Origin: Pelagibius sp965227505
GTDB lineage: Bacteria > Pseudomonadota > Alphaproteobacteria > Kiloniellales > Kiloniellaceae
Length of the DNA stretch: 64,000 nucleotides
NCBI RefSeq assembly: GCF_965227505.1
Contig: NZ_OZ245757.1
Span: 3,100,001-3,164,000, forward strand
Reading direction: 5' to 3'
Shown piece after piece: positions 31,623-40,141 of this stretch (positions within the stretch are counted from its first letter, which is position 1; every line of letters begins with the position of its first letter). Below the pieces are notes generated by a model that did no database searches, was not told the origin of the DNA, and worked only from the letters and a program-made list of their open reading frames with translations. Both the position numbers and the translations under genes were made by a program.

Positions 31623-32693
31623 ATGAAGGCTGCGAAGACCATTGCCAGCTTCGCCGAGATCCGCGCGCTTCTGCCAGCGCTGCCGGCGGTCGACGACCTG
31701 GCTGTCGAGATTGCGCGGGAGCGCCAGTCCAAGCTGACCAAGCCGGCCGGCGCGCTCGGCCGTCTGGAAGAGGTCGCCGTCTGGCTGGCGGGCTGGCAGG
31801 GGCGCAATCCGCCCTCGGTGGAGCGGCCTTACGCGGCGGTCTTTGCCGGCAACCATGGAATTGCGGAGAAGGGCGTTTCCGCCTATCCGGCGGCGGTCAC
31901 CACCCAGATGGTGAGCAACTTCATCGACGGCGGTGCGGCGGTCAATCAGCTCTGCAGCCTCGCCAATGCGGACCTGCGCGTCTACGAGATGGCGCTGGAA
32001 GAGCCCACCGGGGATTTCTCCGAGACCGCGGCGATGGACGAGGAAGACTGCGCCAAGGCCATGGCCTACGGCATGATGGCGGTCGAAAGCGGCATCGACG
32101 TCCTGGCCCTGGGGGAGATGGGCATTGCCAACACGACCGCCGCGGCGGCGCTCTGCTGCGGCCTCTACGGCGGCAAGGGCGCCGACTGGGTCGGACCGGG
32201 CACCGGGATCGATGCGGTGCGCATGGCGGAAAAGGCGCGGCTGGTCGATCAGGCCGTTGCCCTCCACGGCGATGCCCTGGGCGACCCGCTGGAGGTTCTG
32301 CGCCGGCTGGGCGGGCGCGAACTGGCGGCCATCGCCGGGGCCGTTCTGGCGGCGCGGATGGCGCGCACCCCGGTGCTGCTGGATGGCTATGCCTGCACTG
32401 CCGCGGCGGCGGTTATCCATGCCCTGGACCCGGCAGCGATCGATCACTGCATGGTTTCCCACGTCTCCGCCGAGCCGGGGCACAAGCACCTGCTGCAACG
32501 CATCGGCAAGGAGGCTCTGGTCGACCTTGGCATGCGCCTGGGCGAGGCCTCCGGCGCGATGGTGGCGGTATTGCTGCTGAAAGCGGCCGTGGCCTGCCAC
32601 AACGGCATGGCGACCTTCGACGAGGCGGGGGTTTCGGGGCCGGCGGGAGTTTCGGGTCCGGACGGGGTTTCGGGGCCGGACGGGGGCGCCTGA
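31623..32693 (+). CDS. cobT: Nicotinate-nucleotide-dimethylbenzimidazole phosphoribosyltransferase
   Basis: CobT activates 5,6-dimethylbenzimidazole to alpha-ribazole phosphate for the cobalamin lower ligand. It has KLTKPAGALGRLEEVAVWLAG, AVFAGNHGIAEKGVSAYP, ALGEMGIANTTAAAALC and the C-terminal LDLGMRLGEASGAMVA-like block containing the catalytic Glu region (MRLGEASGAMVA). Length is 356 aa. The last 20 residues are a repeat-encoded tail, GVSGPAGVSGPDGVSGPDGG, that lies beyond the conserved fold. It is divergent from cobS. Confidence 0.96.
   Translation: MKAAKTIASFAEIRALLPALPAVDDLAVEIARERQSKLTKPAGALGRLEEVAVWLAGWQGRNPPSVERPYAAVFAGNHGIAEKGVSAYPAAVTTQMVSNFIDGGAAVNQLCSLANADLRVYEMALEEPTGDFSETAAMDEEDCAKAMAYGMMAVESGIDVLALGEMGIANTTAAAALCCGLYGGKGADWVGPGTGIDAVRMAEKARLVDQAVALHGDALGDPLEVLRRLGGRELAAIAGAVLAARMARTPVLLDGYACTAAAAVIHALDPAAIDHCMVSHVSAEPGHKHLLQRIGKEALVDLGMRLGEASGAMVAVLLLKAAVACHNGMATFDEAGVSGPAGVSGPDGVSGPDGGA
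32628..32681. repeat. 18-bp in-frame tandem repeat, three copies, in the cobT 3' end
   Basis: Units start at 32628, 32646 and 32664, each of the form GGGGTTTCGGGGCCGGAC with minor changes. They encode GVSGPA, GVSGPD, GVSGPD just before the stop codon. Confidence 0.9.
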
Positions 32694-32764
32694 AGCCGCA
32701 GCCGGCGGGGGCTTGCCTTTCCGGAATTGGGGTCCAGACTGGACTCCATGCAAAAGGCACGGCC

Positions 32765-34123
32765 ATGGCGACGACCACGCCCCTGACCCCGGACGCCGCC
32801 CCGGCCTCCGGCGGGCGCTTGCGTCTGCGGACGCTGGTGGTGATCCGCTGGGTCGCCCTCTTCGGTCAGGCAACGACCCTCTCCGTGGTCTATTTCGGCC
32901 TCGGCTATCCGATTGTCTTCATCCCGGCCATGGCGGTGATCGCGGTCTCCGGCGTCGTCAACGTGGTGCTTTCCGTCGCACGGCCCAGCAGCGCCACCTG
33001 GCTCAGCGACCGCGAAGCCGTGCTCAATCTCTGTTTCGACGTGGCCCAGCTTGCCATCCTGCTGGGGATGACCGGCGGCCTGCAGAACCCCTTTGCCATG
33101 CTGATCCTCGCGCCGGTGGTGATTTCCGGATGGACGCTGTCGCGGCGCAGCACTTTCACGATTTCGGCTTTCGCCCTCGTTCTGGTTTCGGTGCTGGCGA
33201 TCTGGCACCTGCCGCTGCCCTGGCCGGAGAGCGGCGTCCAGCTCTCGCCGGTCTACATCGCCGGCGTCTGGGCGGCGCTGGTGATCGCGGTGGTCTTCAT
33301 CGCCGCTTACGTTTCCTCGGTCGCCGAGGAAAGCCGGCGCATGTCGCAGGCCCTGGAGGCGACCCGTCTGGCGCTGGCGCGCGAGCAGCAGCTTTCCGCC
33401 CTGGGCGGCCTGGCGGCGGCGACCGCCCATGAACTGGGCACGCCGCTGGCGACGATCGCGGTGGTGGCGCGCGAGCTGCAGCGCGAACTCTCGGCGGACT
33501 CGCCGCTGCGCGAGGATGTCGAACTGCTCCACGCCGAATCGCTGCGCTGCCGCTCGATCCTGGCCGGCCTCGCCGAACGGCCCGCCTGGGACGACGGCTC
33601 GCCCTATCACAGGCTTCCGGTGACGGCCCTGGTGGAGGCTGCGGCGGCGGTCCACCGGCGCGAGGGCGTGGCCCTGGAGATCCATGCCGGCCCGGCGATC
33701 GACAGCGATGCCGCCCAGCCGACCGTCACCCGCAATGCGGAGATTCTGCATGGCCTCGGCACGTTGATCCAGAACGCGGTCCAGTTCGCAAGGCACCAGG
33801 TCGACGTCGACGTGACCTGGGACGAGGAGTCGGTCATGCTGCGGATTGCCGACGACGGCCCGGGCTTTGACATGACCGTCCTGAGCCGCCTCGGTGAACC
33901 GTACTATTCCACCGGTCCGCGGGACCGTCGCCGCGGCGAGAGCCAGCACATGGGTCTCGGCATCTTCATTGCCCGCACGCTTCTGGCGCATCTCGGCGCC
34001 AATATCGAGTTCTCCAACGAGATTTCGGGTGGGGCGGTGGTGGAGATTCGCTGGCCGCGTCATAAATTAGAAGTAAAGGAAGAGGCCGTTCTGGGGCCGG
34101 AACGTCGCCGCCGTGCAAGCTAG
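32765..34123 (+). CDS. regB: Redox sensor histidine kinase RegB/PrrB/ActS
   Basis: The 452-aa kinase has six N-terminal membrane helices (about residues 25-185). GGLQNPF at 104-110 is the ubiquinone-sensing motif of RegB. The H-box is AHELGTPLATI with His222. Cys262 in LRCRSIL lies exactly 40 residues later, the spacing of the redox-active cysteine in Rhodobacter RegB. The ATPase domain ends with DDGPGFD and GLGIFIARTLLAHLGA. It phosphorylates RegA to control respiration, photosynthesis or fixation genes by redox state. regA starts 9 bp downstream. Confidence 0.95.
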   Translation: MATTTPLTPDAAPASGGRLRLRTLVVIRWVALFGQATTLSVVYFGLGYPIVFIPAMAVIAVSGVVNVVLSVARPSSATWLSDREAVLNLCFDVAQLAILLGMTGGLQNPFAMLILAPVVISGWTLSRRSTFTISAFALVLVSVLAIWHLPLPWPESGVQLSPVYIAGVWAALVIAVVFIAAYVSSVAEESRRMSQALEATRLALAREQQLSALGGLAAATAHELGTPLATIAVVARELQRELSADSPLREDVELLHAESLRCRSILAGLAERPAWDDGSPYHRLPVTALVEAAAAVHRREGVALEIHAGPAIDSDAAQPTVTRNAEILHGLGTLIQNAVQFARHQVDVDVTWDEESVMLRIADDGPGFDMTVLSRLGEPYYSTGPRDRRRGESQHMGLGIFIARTLLAHLGANIEFSNEISGGAVVEIRWPRHKLEVKEEAVLGPERRRRAS

Positions 34124-34132
34124 GAGTTAACC

Positions 34133-34687
34133 ATGCTCAACGAAGCCGAAGCGCGCCCAGAGCAGCGCGACCTGTTGATCGTCGACGACGATCAGCGCTT
34201 CTGCGACCGACTGGCGCGGGCCATGGAGCGTCGGGACTTTGCCGTTCAGACCGCCTATTCGGTCGCTGACGGGCTGGCCTTGGCGCAGCGCGCCGCACCG
34301 GGCTATGCCGTGGTCGACCTGCGCCTGGAAGACGGCTCCGGTCTGGAGGTCGTGCAGGCCCTGCGCGAGGCGCGCGAAGATGCCCGCATTATCGTGCTGA
34401 CCGGCTATGGCAACATCGCAACGGCGGTTGCGGCGGTGAAAGTCGGCGCCACCGACTATCTGCCCAAGCCGGCCGACGCGGACCAGGTCGAAGCAGCGCT
34501 GCTGGAGCAGGAAGAAGTGCTGCCGCCGCCGCCCTGTCATCCCATGAGCGCGGACCGCGTGCGCTGGGAGCATATCCAGCGCGTCTACGAGCAATGCGAC
34601 CGCAATGTGTCGGAGACGGCCCGGCGTCTGCGCATGCACCGCCGCACCCTGCAGCGCATCCTGGCGAAGTACGCGCCGCGCAACTGA
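34133..34687 (+). CDS. regA: Redox response regulator RegA/PrrA/ActR
   Basis: The 184-aa protein has an N-terminal receiver (LLIVDDDQRFCDRL, phospho-acceptor Asp62 in AVVDLRLEDGSG, TGYGNIATAV, lysine in DYLPKPAD). A proline hinge (VLPPPPCHPM) follows, then the RegA-specific Fis-type helix-turn-helix VSETARRLRMHRRTLQRILAK. This DNA-binding domain is almost invariant in the family. It regulates a broad energy-metabolism regulon. It forms an operon with regB. Confidence 0.98.
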   Translation: MLNEAEARPEQRDLLIVDDDQRFCDRLARAMERRDFAVQTAYSVADGLALAQRAAPGYAVVDLRLEDGSGLEVVQALREAREDARIIVLTGYGNIATAVAAVKVGATDYLPKPADADQVEAALLEQEEVLPPPPCHPMSADRVRWEHIQRVYEQCDRNVSETARRLRMHRRTLQRILAKYAPRN

Positions 34688-34813
34688 CCGTTCCGGTCAA
34701 GCGGGTTTTCTGGTCGGGCCGGGCCTCCGGGACCCGCTCTCTACGCAGTACCTGTGGCAGACCCTCCGGGTTGATGGATCGCCTCTGGCGATGCCATCCA
34801 ACCCGGGTCCGCG

Positions 34814-36112
34814 CTAGGAGCTGGCTGCCGCCGCGGCCGGCGCCGTCATCTGGCGGTGGCGGGAAAGGGCGGCGCCCAGGCGCTCCGCCGCTTCCTCGCG
34901 GGTGATCTTTTCCTTGAGCAGGTGATCCAGGAAGAAGCCCTGGAACAGGCAGACGCCCAGTTCGTGGCCGAGCTCTATGGCATCGTCGCTTTCGCAGCGC
35001 GTGAAGATGATGCGCGGCGCGGTGATCCGCTCGATCGCGGCCCGGATCGGGGCGCCCTGCTTGCCCTCGATCTGACGGCGCAGATTGGGGGACCATTGCA
35101 GCTTGACGAGCTCCGCCCCCAGGTCGCTGCGGTGCACGAAGGGCAGGGAGAGCTCGTTCACCCCGTCCAGGCAGATGCGGTAGCCGCGGTCGAGCAGGAA
35201 CTCGCGGGCGAAGAGATAGCGCGTCACGTCGGCAAAGACGTCGTGGATCTGCAATTCGAGAATGATCGTGTTGCGCCGCTTCTGGTCGAGCTGACCGTCG
35301 AACTCGAGGAACCGCGGCGACAGCAGCGAAGCGATGTTGATGTTGAGGCTGAAGGTGTGCCTGAGGGTGGCATCGTCATTCTTGCCGAGCCAGGCCAGCA
35401 TGCGCTGGTCGAGCTGTGCGGTGAGGTATTGAAACAGCCAGCGGTCGGCAAAGACGTTTTCGTCCGGCAGCAGGGTGTCGGTAAGCGCGGAGATCGAGGT
35501 GAAGAGCTCGTGGAACAGCACGAGCGGGCGCCCGTCTTCATCCACTTCGCAGACCGGCTGGCGGCTGGTCATGGTGGAGAGATCGGCCTGGGTGATGGCC
35601 TTTTCGACGGCCGCCAGCCCGGCGAGGCTGAGGGGCCGCTTTTCGGCGCGCCGGCCGCCGTTGTGCCGCAGCGCCGAATCCGCCTTGACCTTTTCCTCCA
35701 ACAGGGCCTCGGCGCGCCCGACCAGATCCTCGTAACCCCCTGCAAAATCGAAGTGGCTGCAGAATTCCTGTTCGGCTGCCGGACCGTCGCTGAAGAAGGG
35801 GTCTTCCTTCAGGACGCGGCTGAGCCTGCCCAGCGTCTCGTCGATCTGGGCGACGCAGCCGCGGTGATAGACCAGAAAGATGTCTTCGTTGGCGAGCTGG
35901 AAAAGGCTGGCGTCGTGGACCTTGGCGACGCGCTTCATCATCGTGATCGCGACGTTCACGCATTCCGGCAGGGTCTTGAATGCAATCAGCTTTGAGAGGT
36001 GCACCTGAACAGCCAGGTGTTCATCGCCGCTGCGTTCCAGCCTTTTGATGTGGTTCAACAGGGCCTGTTCCTGCATGGTAGGCTGTTGAGACATGGTGGT
36101 CGGCGGCTCCAT
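34814..36112 (-). CDS. EAL-like domain protein, catalytic motifs degenerate
   Basis: The 432-aa protein has an N-terminal helical part of about 200 residues (LLNHIKRLERSGDEHLAVQVH) that I do not recognise. The C-terminal half follows the EAL-domain plan: LNINIASLLSPRFLEFD, IILELQIHDVFAD, a strand around RGYRICLDGVNELSLP, then ELVKLQWSP and CLFQGFFLD. The EAL motif itself, the DDFG loop and the metal-binding acids are missing. It is therefore unlikely to hydrolyse cyclic di-GMP and may bind it or act through protein contacts. It converges with regA and is divergent from hldE. Alternative start at 36094. Confidence 0.8.
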   Translation of the reverse strand: MEPPTTMSQQPTMQEQALLNHIKRLERSGDEHLAVQVHLSKLIAFKTLPECVNVAITMMKRVAKVHDASLFQLANEDIFLVYHRGCVAQIDETLGRLSRVLKEDPFFSDGPAAEQEFCSHFDFAGGYEDLVGRAEALLEEKVKADSALRHNGGRRAEKRPLSLAGLAAVEKAITQADLSTMTSRQPVCEVDEDGRPLVLFHELFTSISALTDTLLPDENVFADRWLFQYLTAQLDQRMLAWLGKNDDATLRHTFSLNINIASLLSPRFLEFDGQLDQKRRNTIILELQIHDVFADVTRYLFAREFLLDRGYRICLDGVNELSLPFVHRSDLGAELVKLQWSPNLRRQIEGKQGAPIRAAIERITAPRIIFTRCESDDAIELGHELGVCLFQGFFLDHLLKEKITREEAAERLGAALSRHRQMTAPAAAAASS

Positions 36113-36366
36113 CTGTGCTCACACTGAACTATGCGGACAGCCTTGTTTATCGCTTTCATCTTGAGTTTTGGTTAATGATTGAACAGACAGTCCGGGACGC
36201 ATCGCGTCCTGGTTTAACCCGCCCATGGCCCCTGGGACTGGATTCTCAGGGCTTCCCGGGGATCTGGCGAACGCGCCGTCTTTCGTGCAGAATCAGCCGA
36301 CTAGCGCGACGCGCGAGGGCCGCGAGTGGACCTTTTCCGGTTTCAGTGTTCCCGTAGACTGTTTCG

Positions 36367-37881
36367 ATGTCTGAAGACTCCGATTTGACAGCCCGCTTGG
36401 GGCGCCTGAAATCCGTCCCTGTTCTGGTGCTTGGCGACGTCATGCTCGACCGCTTCGTCTACGGCAGTGTCGATCGCATTTCGCCTGAGGCGCCCATTCC
36501 GATCATGCGGATCGAGCGGGAAACCGCGATGTTGGGGGGCGCCGGCAACGTTCTGCGCAATCTGGCGGCGCTCGGCGCCTGCCCGCTGGGCGTTGCCGTG
36601 GTCGGGGAGGATGCCGCCGGCTGGCAGGTGCGCGACCTGGCGGCGACCTGCCTGGAACCGGTCGGCGGCAGGGCGCAGCTTGTGACCGACGCCGGGCGTC
36701 CGACGACCATCAAGGAGCGCTTCATCGCCGGCGGCCAGCAGCTGCTGCGCGCCGACCGCGAGGATGCGGGCACCCTCGGGAACGAGGTGACGGCCGCGGT
36801 TGCCGAGGCCGCCGTCGCGGCGGTCAAAGACGCGGCGGTGGTGATCCTCTCTGATTACGGGAAAGGGGTGCTCAGCCCTCCTGTCGTCGAGGCGGTGTTG
36901 GCGGCGGCGGCGAAACGGGGCTGCCCCGTGGTCGTCGACCCCAAGGGCCGCGACTTCAGCCGCTACCGCGGCGCCGACTGGGTGACGCCGAACCGGCGCG
37001 AACTGCAGGAGGCCTCCGGCCTGCCGGTCGGCGACAACGGGGCCGTCGTGGCGGCCTGCCGCAGGGTGATCGACGAGACCGGCATCGCCGCCGTCCTGGC
37101 CACCCGCAGCGAACAGGGGATGACCCTGGTGCAGGCTGCGGAGGGAGGCGAGGTTCATCACCTGAAGGCCCAGGCCCGGGAGGTCTACGACGTTTCCGGC
37201 GCCGGCGATACCGTGGTCGCAGCCTTCGCTCTGGCCCTGGGGGCCGGGCTTGCGCCGGCCGAGGCGGCGAGCCTGGCCAATGCGGCCGCGGCGATCGTCG
37301 TCGGCAAGCTCGGCACCGCGGTCGCGCAGCCCGGCGAGATCGCGCAGGCCTTGCATGCCAGCGAGCTGCTGGAGGCGGAAACCAAGGTGGTCGATCTGGA
37401 CAGCCTGCTGGAGCAGGTCGGCCGGTGGCGCCGGCGCGGCCTCAGGATCGGCTTCACAAACGGCTGCTTCGACCTGCTGCATCCTGGCCATGTCTCCCTG
37501 CTGCAGCAGGCCGAGGCGGCCTGCGACCGCCTCGTCGTCGGTCTCAACAGCGATGCCTCGGTGCGGCGGTTGAAAGGCGATGGCCGGCCCGTGCAAAGCG
37601 AGGCGGCAAGAGGGGCAGTGCTCGCCTCTCTGGCCAGTGTCAGCCGTGTCGTGGTGTTCTCCGAAGACACGCCGCTTTCGCTGATCGAAGCGCTGAAGCC
37701 GGAGGTGCTGGTCAAAGGCGCCGACTATCGTCTCGACCAAGTGGTCGGCGCCGACATCGTCCAAAGCTACGGCGGGCGCGTGATGCTGGCGGATCTGACG
37801 CCCGGCCAGTCGACCACGGCCACCATAAAGCGGCTGTCCGACGGCCAGAGCGGCGGAACCGCAGTGCGCGAACAGCGTTAG
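36367..37881 (+). CDS. hldE: Bifunctional heptose 7-phosphate kinase/heptose 1-phosphate adenylyltransferase
   Basis: The 504-aa enzyme makes ADP-heptose for lipopolysaccharide inner core. The N-terminal PfkB-type kinase (to about residue 325) has VLVLGDVMLDRFVYGSVDRISPEAP-like sequence (GDVMLDRFVYG) and the catalytic DVSGAGDTVVAAFAL. The C-terminal nucleotidyltransferase has IGFTNGCFDLLHPGHVSLL, with the HxGH motif, and VVGLNSDASVRRLKG. Both halves look intact. It overlaps the 3' end of mmcB by 4 bp, convergently. Confidence 0.97.
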   Translation: MSEDSDLTARLGRLKSVPVLVLGDVMLDRFVYGSVDRISPEAPIPIMRIERETAMLGGAGNVLRNLAALGACPLGVAVVGEDAAGWQVRDLAATCLEPVGGRAQLVTDAGRPTTIKERFIAGGQQLLRADREDAGTLGNEVTAAVAEAAVAAVKDAAVVILSDYGKGVLSPPVVEAVLAAAAKRGCPVVVDPKGRDFSRYRGADWVTPNRRELQEASGLPVGDNGAVVAACRRVIDETGIAAVLATRSEQGMTLVQAAEGGEVHHLKAQAREVYDVSGAGDTVVAAFALALGAGLAPAEAASLANAAAAIVVGKLGTAVAQPGEIAQALHASELLEAETKVVDLDSLLEQVGRWRRRGLRIGFTNGCFDLLHPGHVSLLQQAEAACDRLVVGLNSDASVRRLKGDGRPVQSEAARGAVLASLASVSRVVVFSEDTPLSLIEALKPEVLVKGADYRLDQVVGADIVQSYGGRVMLADLTPGQSTTATIKRLSDGQSGGTAVREQR

Positions 37882-38363
37882 CCGCCGGCGGCGAAGGCTT
37901 CAGGATCGATTGCGAGGGTCAGGCGCCGCGCGGCGAGTTGGGCGAAACGCAGGGTGATGGCGCGCCGCCGCGCCGCGTTCAGCGGTGTGGCGGAGGCCGC
38001 CCGCAGAACGGTCGCGCCGTAGGCGTCTGCTACCATCAGCCCCTGATCGGCCGGAATCAGATCCTGGGGGAAGTCCTCCGGGACCGCGAAGTAGAAGCGG
38101 TCGCAGTAGTCCAGGTAGTCCGGCCACTTGCGGTCGTTGCGGAAGTCTTCGACGCTCGACTTGATTTCGATGATGGTCAGCCCGCCCTTGGGGTCCAGGC
38201 ACATCAGGTCGGCGCGGCGGCCGCTGCGCAGGGTGAATTCCGAGAGGCAGACGAGGCCCAGCTCCGCGTGATACCGCACAAGGCCGCGCGACAGCAGGGA
38301 TGCGGTGTCGCGGCGGGCGGTCTCCGCAAGCATCTGGGGCTCGAAGGGCGGGGCCGTTGCCAT
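37878..38363 (-). CDS. mmcB: MmcB-family DNA repair protein (DUF1052)
   Basis: The 161-aa protein matches MmcB, an alphaproteobacterial SOS-linked factor implicated in mitomycin C resistance. The PD-(D/E)XK-like core is visible as RADLMCLDPKGGLTIIEIKSSVEDFRNDRKW, of which RADLM, IIEIKSS and DFRNDRKWPDYLDYCD are the key parts. YFAVPEDFPQDLIPADQGLMVAD follows. Typical length and order. Confidence 0.93.
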   Translation of the reverse strand: MATAPPFEPQMLAETARRDTASLLSRGLVRYHAELGLVCLSEFTLRSGRRADLMCLDPKGGLTIIEIKSSVEDFRNDRKWPDYLDYCDRFYFAVPEDFPQDLIPADQGLMVADAYGATVLRAASATPLNAARRRAITLRFAQLAARRLTLAIDPEAFAAGG

Positions 38364-38400
38364 GACCCCAGACTAGCGCGCCGCGCAGGCCGGTTCCATG

Positions 38401-38466
38401 GCTGCCGGGGGGGCTGCCGGGGGTCTCCTGTCGTCCTCCCGCCGTGCTCCCGCCGTATTCCCGCTG
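38401..38466. repeat. Two adjacent short tandem repeats (12 bp x2, 11 bp x3)
   Basis: GCTGCCGGGGGG/GCTGCCGGGGGT at 38401-38424, then TCCTCCCGCCG, TGCTCCCGCCG, TATTCCCGCTG at 38434-38466. They fill the space between mmcB and the 38470-38934 gene and end just before the stop codon of the latter. Confidence 0.8.
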
Positions 38467-38469
38467 GGC

Positions 38470-38934
38470 CTAGAGCAGAGCCTGCAGGATGACGGCCAGA
38501 ATGCCTGCGGGGATCAGCCAGAGAGCAGCGGTGATGGCATAGCCGACGAAAGTGAAAGGCCCGGAGACCGCGCCTTCGCTGAACAGCCTGTCGAAGCCGC
38601 GCCGCTCGCGGCCCAGCAGCAGCACCAGATAGTACCGGCGCCGCCCGATCGGCAGGGAGCGGCGCAGTTCCACCGCATGCTTGGCAACGCCTCGGGCACC
38701 GAACATGTTCTTGATTGCAGCGCATTGCTCCGGCGTGAAGCTTGCCGCCAGCTTCGGGTCGATGCGCTTGAAGTAGTGTTCGATGAAGGGGTCGCGTTGG
38801 GCAGTCGGCTGGTTGCGCGGCAAGTTGCTTGCCTCGGCTGCGGCAGGTTCAAATGCCTGTGATGAAGCGGATTGTTCAAACACGCTCAAAAGCTCCTGAT
38901 TGGCAACGGACCTTCGTACCTTCGAAAATGTCAC
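38470..38934 (-). CDS. Tail-anchored membrane protein of unknown function
   Basis: A 154-aa protein with a Gln/Ala-rich N-terminus, a central conserved-looking block (FTPEQCAAIKNMFGARGVAKH, quoted to MFGARG, then VELRRSLPIGRRRYYLVLLLGRERR as key residues RRYYLVLLLGRERR) and one or two C-terminal hydrophobic helices (FVGYAITAALWLIPAGILAV). The central block is seen in many alphaproteobacterial proteins with varied N-termini, in my recollection, but has no known role. It is probably an inner-membrane protein with a cytoplasmic N-terminus. Confidence 0.7.
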   Translation of the reverse strand: MTFSKVRRSVANQELLSVFEQSASSQAFEPAAAEASNLPRNQPTAQRDPFIEHYFKRIDPKLAASFTPEQCAAIKNMFGARGVAKHAVELRRSLPIGRRRYYLVLLLGRERRGFDRLFSEGAVSGPFTFVGYAITAALWLIPAGILAVILQALL

Positions 38935-39252
38935 AGCAGCTTTAAGAAGCTGTTAAGGACTGAACGGCTTTGGCTTGAATTCGAGCCAAAGCCGGCAAAT
39001 CCCGGCGGCGCCTCCGTCCTCCGCGCCTTCACGGCCCTCTCGTTCGCGCGATCTTCGTTTGCGCGCTCCCCGTCTGCTCAAGAGGTGAACTGAGACCCGC
39101 CCTCGCCTATATTGTGGTCTGGGAACATCGTGGTTCCGGGATAGCCTGTCCCTGGAACCAAGACCCGGGGCCCGGCAGACCGCTGGGCAGGAGACAATGC
39201 AGAATGCAGGCGGCGCGCCCTTGCCGCCGGCTGGGACGAGAAGAGGATCCGC
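38935..39252. other. Divergent intergenic region upstream of yciB
   Basis: About 320 bp without a convincing gene. It contains the 28-bp palindrome, a 15-bp tandem duplication (TCGTTCGCGCGATCT then TCGTTTGCGCGCTCC at 39040-39069) and a possible -10 element TATATT near 39109-39114. The rest shows nothing I can name. Confidence 0.5.
38966..38993. promoter_or_regulatory. 28-bp near-perfect palindrome
   Basis: GGCTTTGGCT (38966-38975) and AGCCAAAGCC (38984-38993) flank TGAATTCG, itself palindromic except for its outermost pair. It lies about 30 bp upstream of the 38470-38934 gene and 260 bp upstream of yciB. It could be an operator for either. No U tract follows it. Confidence 0.55.
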
Positions 39253-39861
39253 GTGAGCGAAGCAACAGAGACCAAGGCGCCGGCATGGCTCAGACCGGCG
39301 GTCGACTACGGCCCCCTGGCGATTTTCTTTGCGACCTACTGGTTGAGCGACCTGATGATGGCGACGCTGGCCATCATGATCGCCACCGCGGTGGCTCTTC
39401 TCTTGTCGTTCATGATCGAGCGGCGCGTGCCACCCATGCCCCTGGTCACGGCCGTGGTGGTCGTCGTTTTCGGCGGGCTCACCCTCTGGCTGGAGGATGA
39501 GACCTTCTTCAAGATGAAGCCGACCATCGTGCAACTGCTGTTCGCCGCCGCCCTCTTTGCCGGTCTGGCGTTCAAGCGGCCCCTCCTGAAGCCGCTTCTG
39601 GGGTCGGCCTGGCCTTTGGACGAGGCGGGCTGGGTCAAGCTGTCCAGCCGCTTTGCCTGGTTCTTCGTTGCGATGGCGGCCCTCAACGAGGCGATCTGGC
39701 GGACGCAGTCGACGGACTTCTGGGTCACCTTCAAGGTCTTCGGCATCCTTGCCCTGACTTTTGTCTTCGTGGCATCGCAGATTTACTTCATGCGCAGCCA
39801 CATGCTGTCGATCGACGAAGACGAGACCGGCGACGAACGGTCAGGAGGGCTGAAGTCCTAG
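39253..39861 (+). CDS. yciB: Septation protein A / inner membrane-spanning protein YciB
   Basis: A 202-aa protein with five to six membrane helices, of the IspZ/YciB family involved in cell envelope maintenance and septation. The family pattern is clear: YGPLAIFFATYWL near the start, GGLTLWLEDETFFKMKPTIVQ (key residues LEDETFFKMKPTI), FKRPLLKPLLGSAWPL, WVKLSSRFAWFFVAMAALNE and WVTFKVFG. It begins with GTG at 39253. A terminator-like hairpin follows. Confidence 0.95.
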   Translation: MSEATETKAPAWLRPAVDYGPLAIFFATYWLSDLMMATLAIMIATAVALLLSFMIERRVPPMPLVTAVVVVVFGGLTLWLEDETFFKMKPTIVQLLFAAALFAGLAFKRPLLKPLLGSAWPLDEAGWVKLSSRFAWFFVAMAALNEAIWRTQSTDFWVTFKVFGILALTFVFVASQIYFMRSHMLSIDEDETGDERSGGLKS

Positions 39862-39923
39862 GACCTGCCGACTGTTAAGGTCTAGGGATCAAATCCAGTT
39901 CTCGCGGCGGCTGCCGCCCCGTC

Positions 39924-39948
39924 AGCCCGGCTTCGGGCCGGCGTTTTT
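39924..39948 (+). terminator. Intrinsic terminator after yciB
   Basis: CCGGC-TTCGG-GCCGG (about 39928-39942) is followed by GCGTTTTTC, giving a short GC stem and a T tract 60-85 bp after the yciB stop. Confidence 0.6.
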
Positions 39949-40141
39949 CAGGCTTCCCGGCGGTTTGCCGACATCCGCCCGTCAGCCCGGCCCGGGCTTG
40001 CGGGGACAATTAACAGTTGTTCTCAATTTGTAATATTCTAGGCGATATCTTTATCGTTAGAGTTTTCAATCTTTATTAACTTCACTCTCCTTTACTGACC
40101 CGCAAATGCATGAAACCAAATGCCTTTGCGGGGTAACCAAG
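39949..40141. other. AT-rich leader of the PhnD-like gene
   Basis: The interval changes sharply from GC-rich to AT-rich at about 40010-40085. It contains TTAACA (40010) and TAATAT (40031-40036) at 15-bp spacing and an imperfect dyad CGATATCTTTATCG. A promoter is likely here, but its exact position is unclear. Confidence 0.4.

Noticed and set aside
31325..32764. A 932-codon frame ending as RegB
   Set aside because: Only the last 452 codons are RegB. The upstream part is an out-of-frame shadow of cobT.
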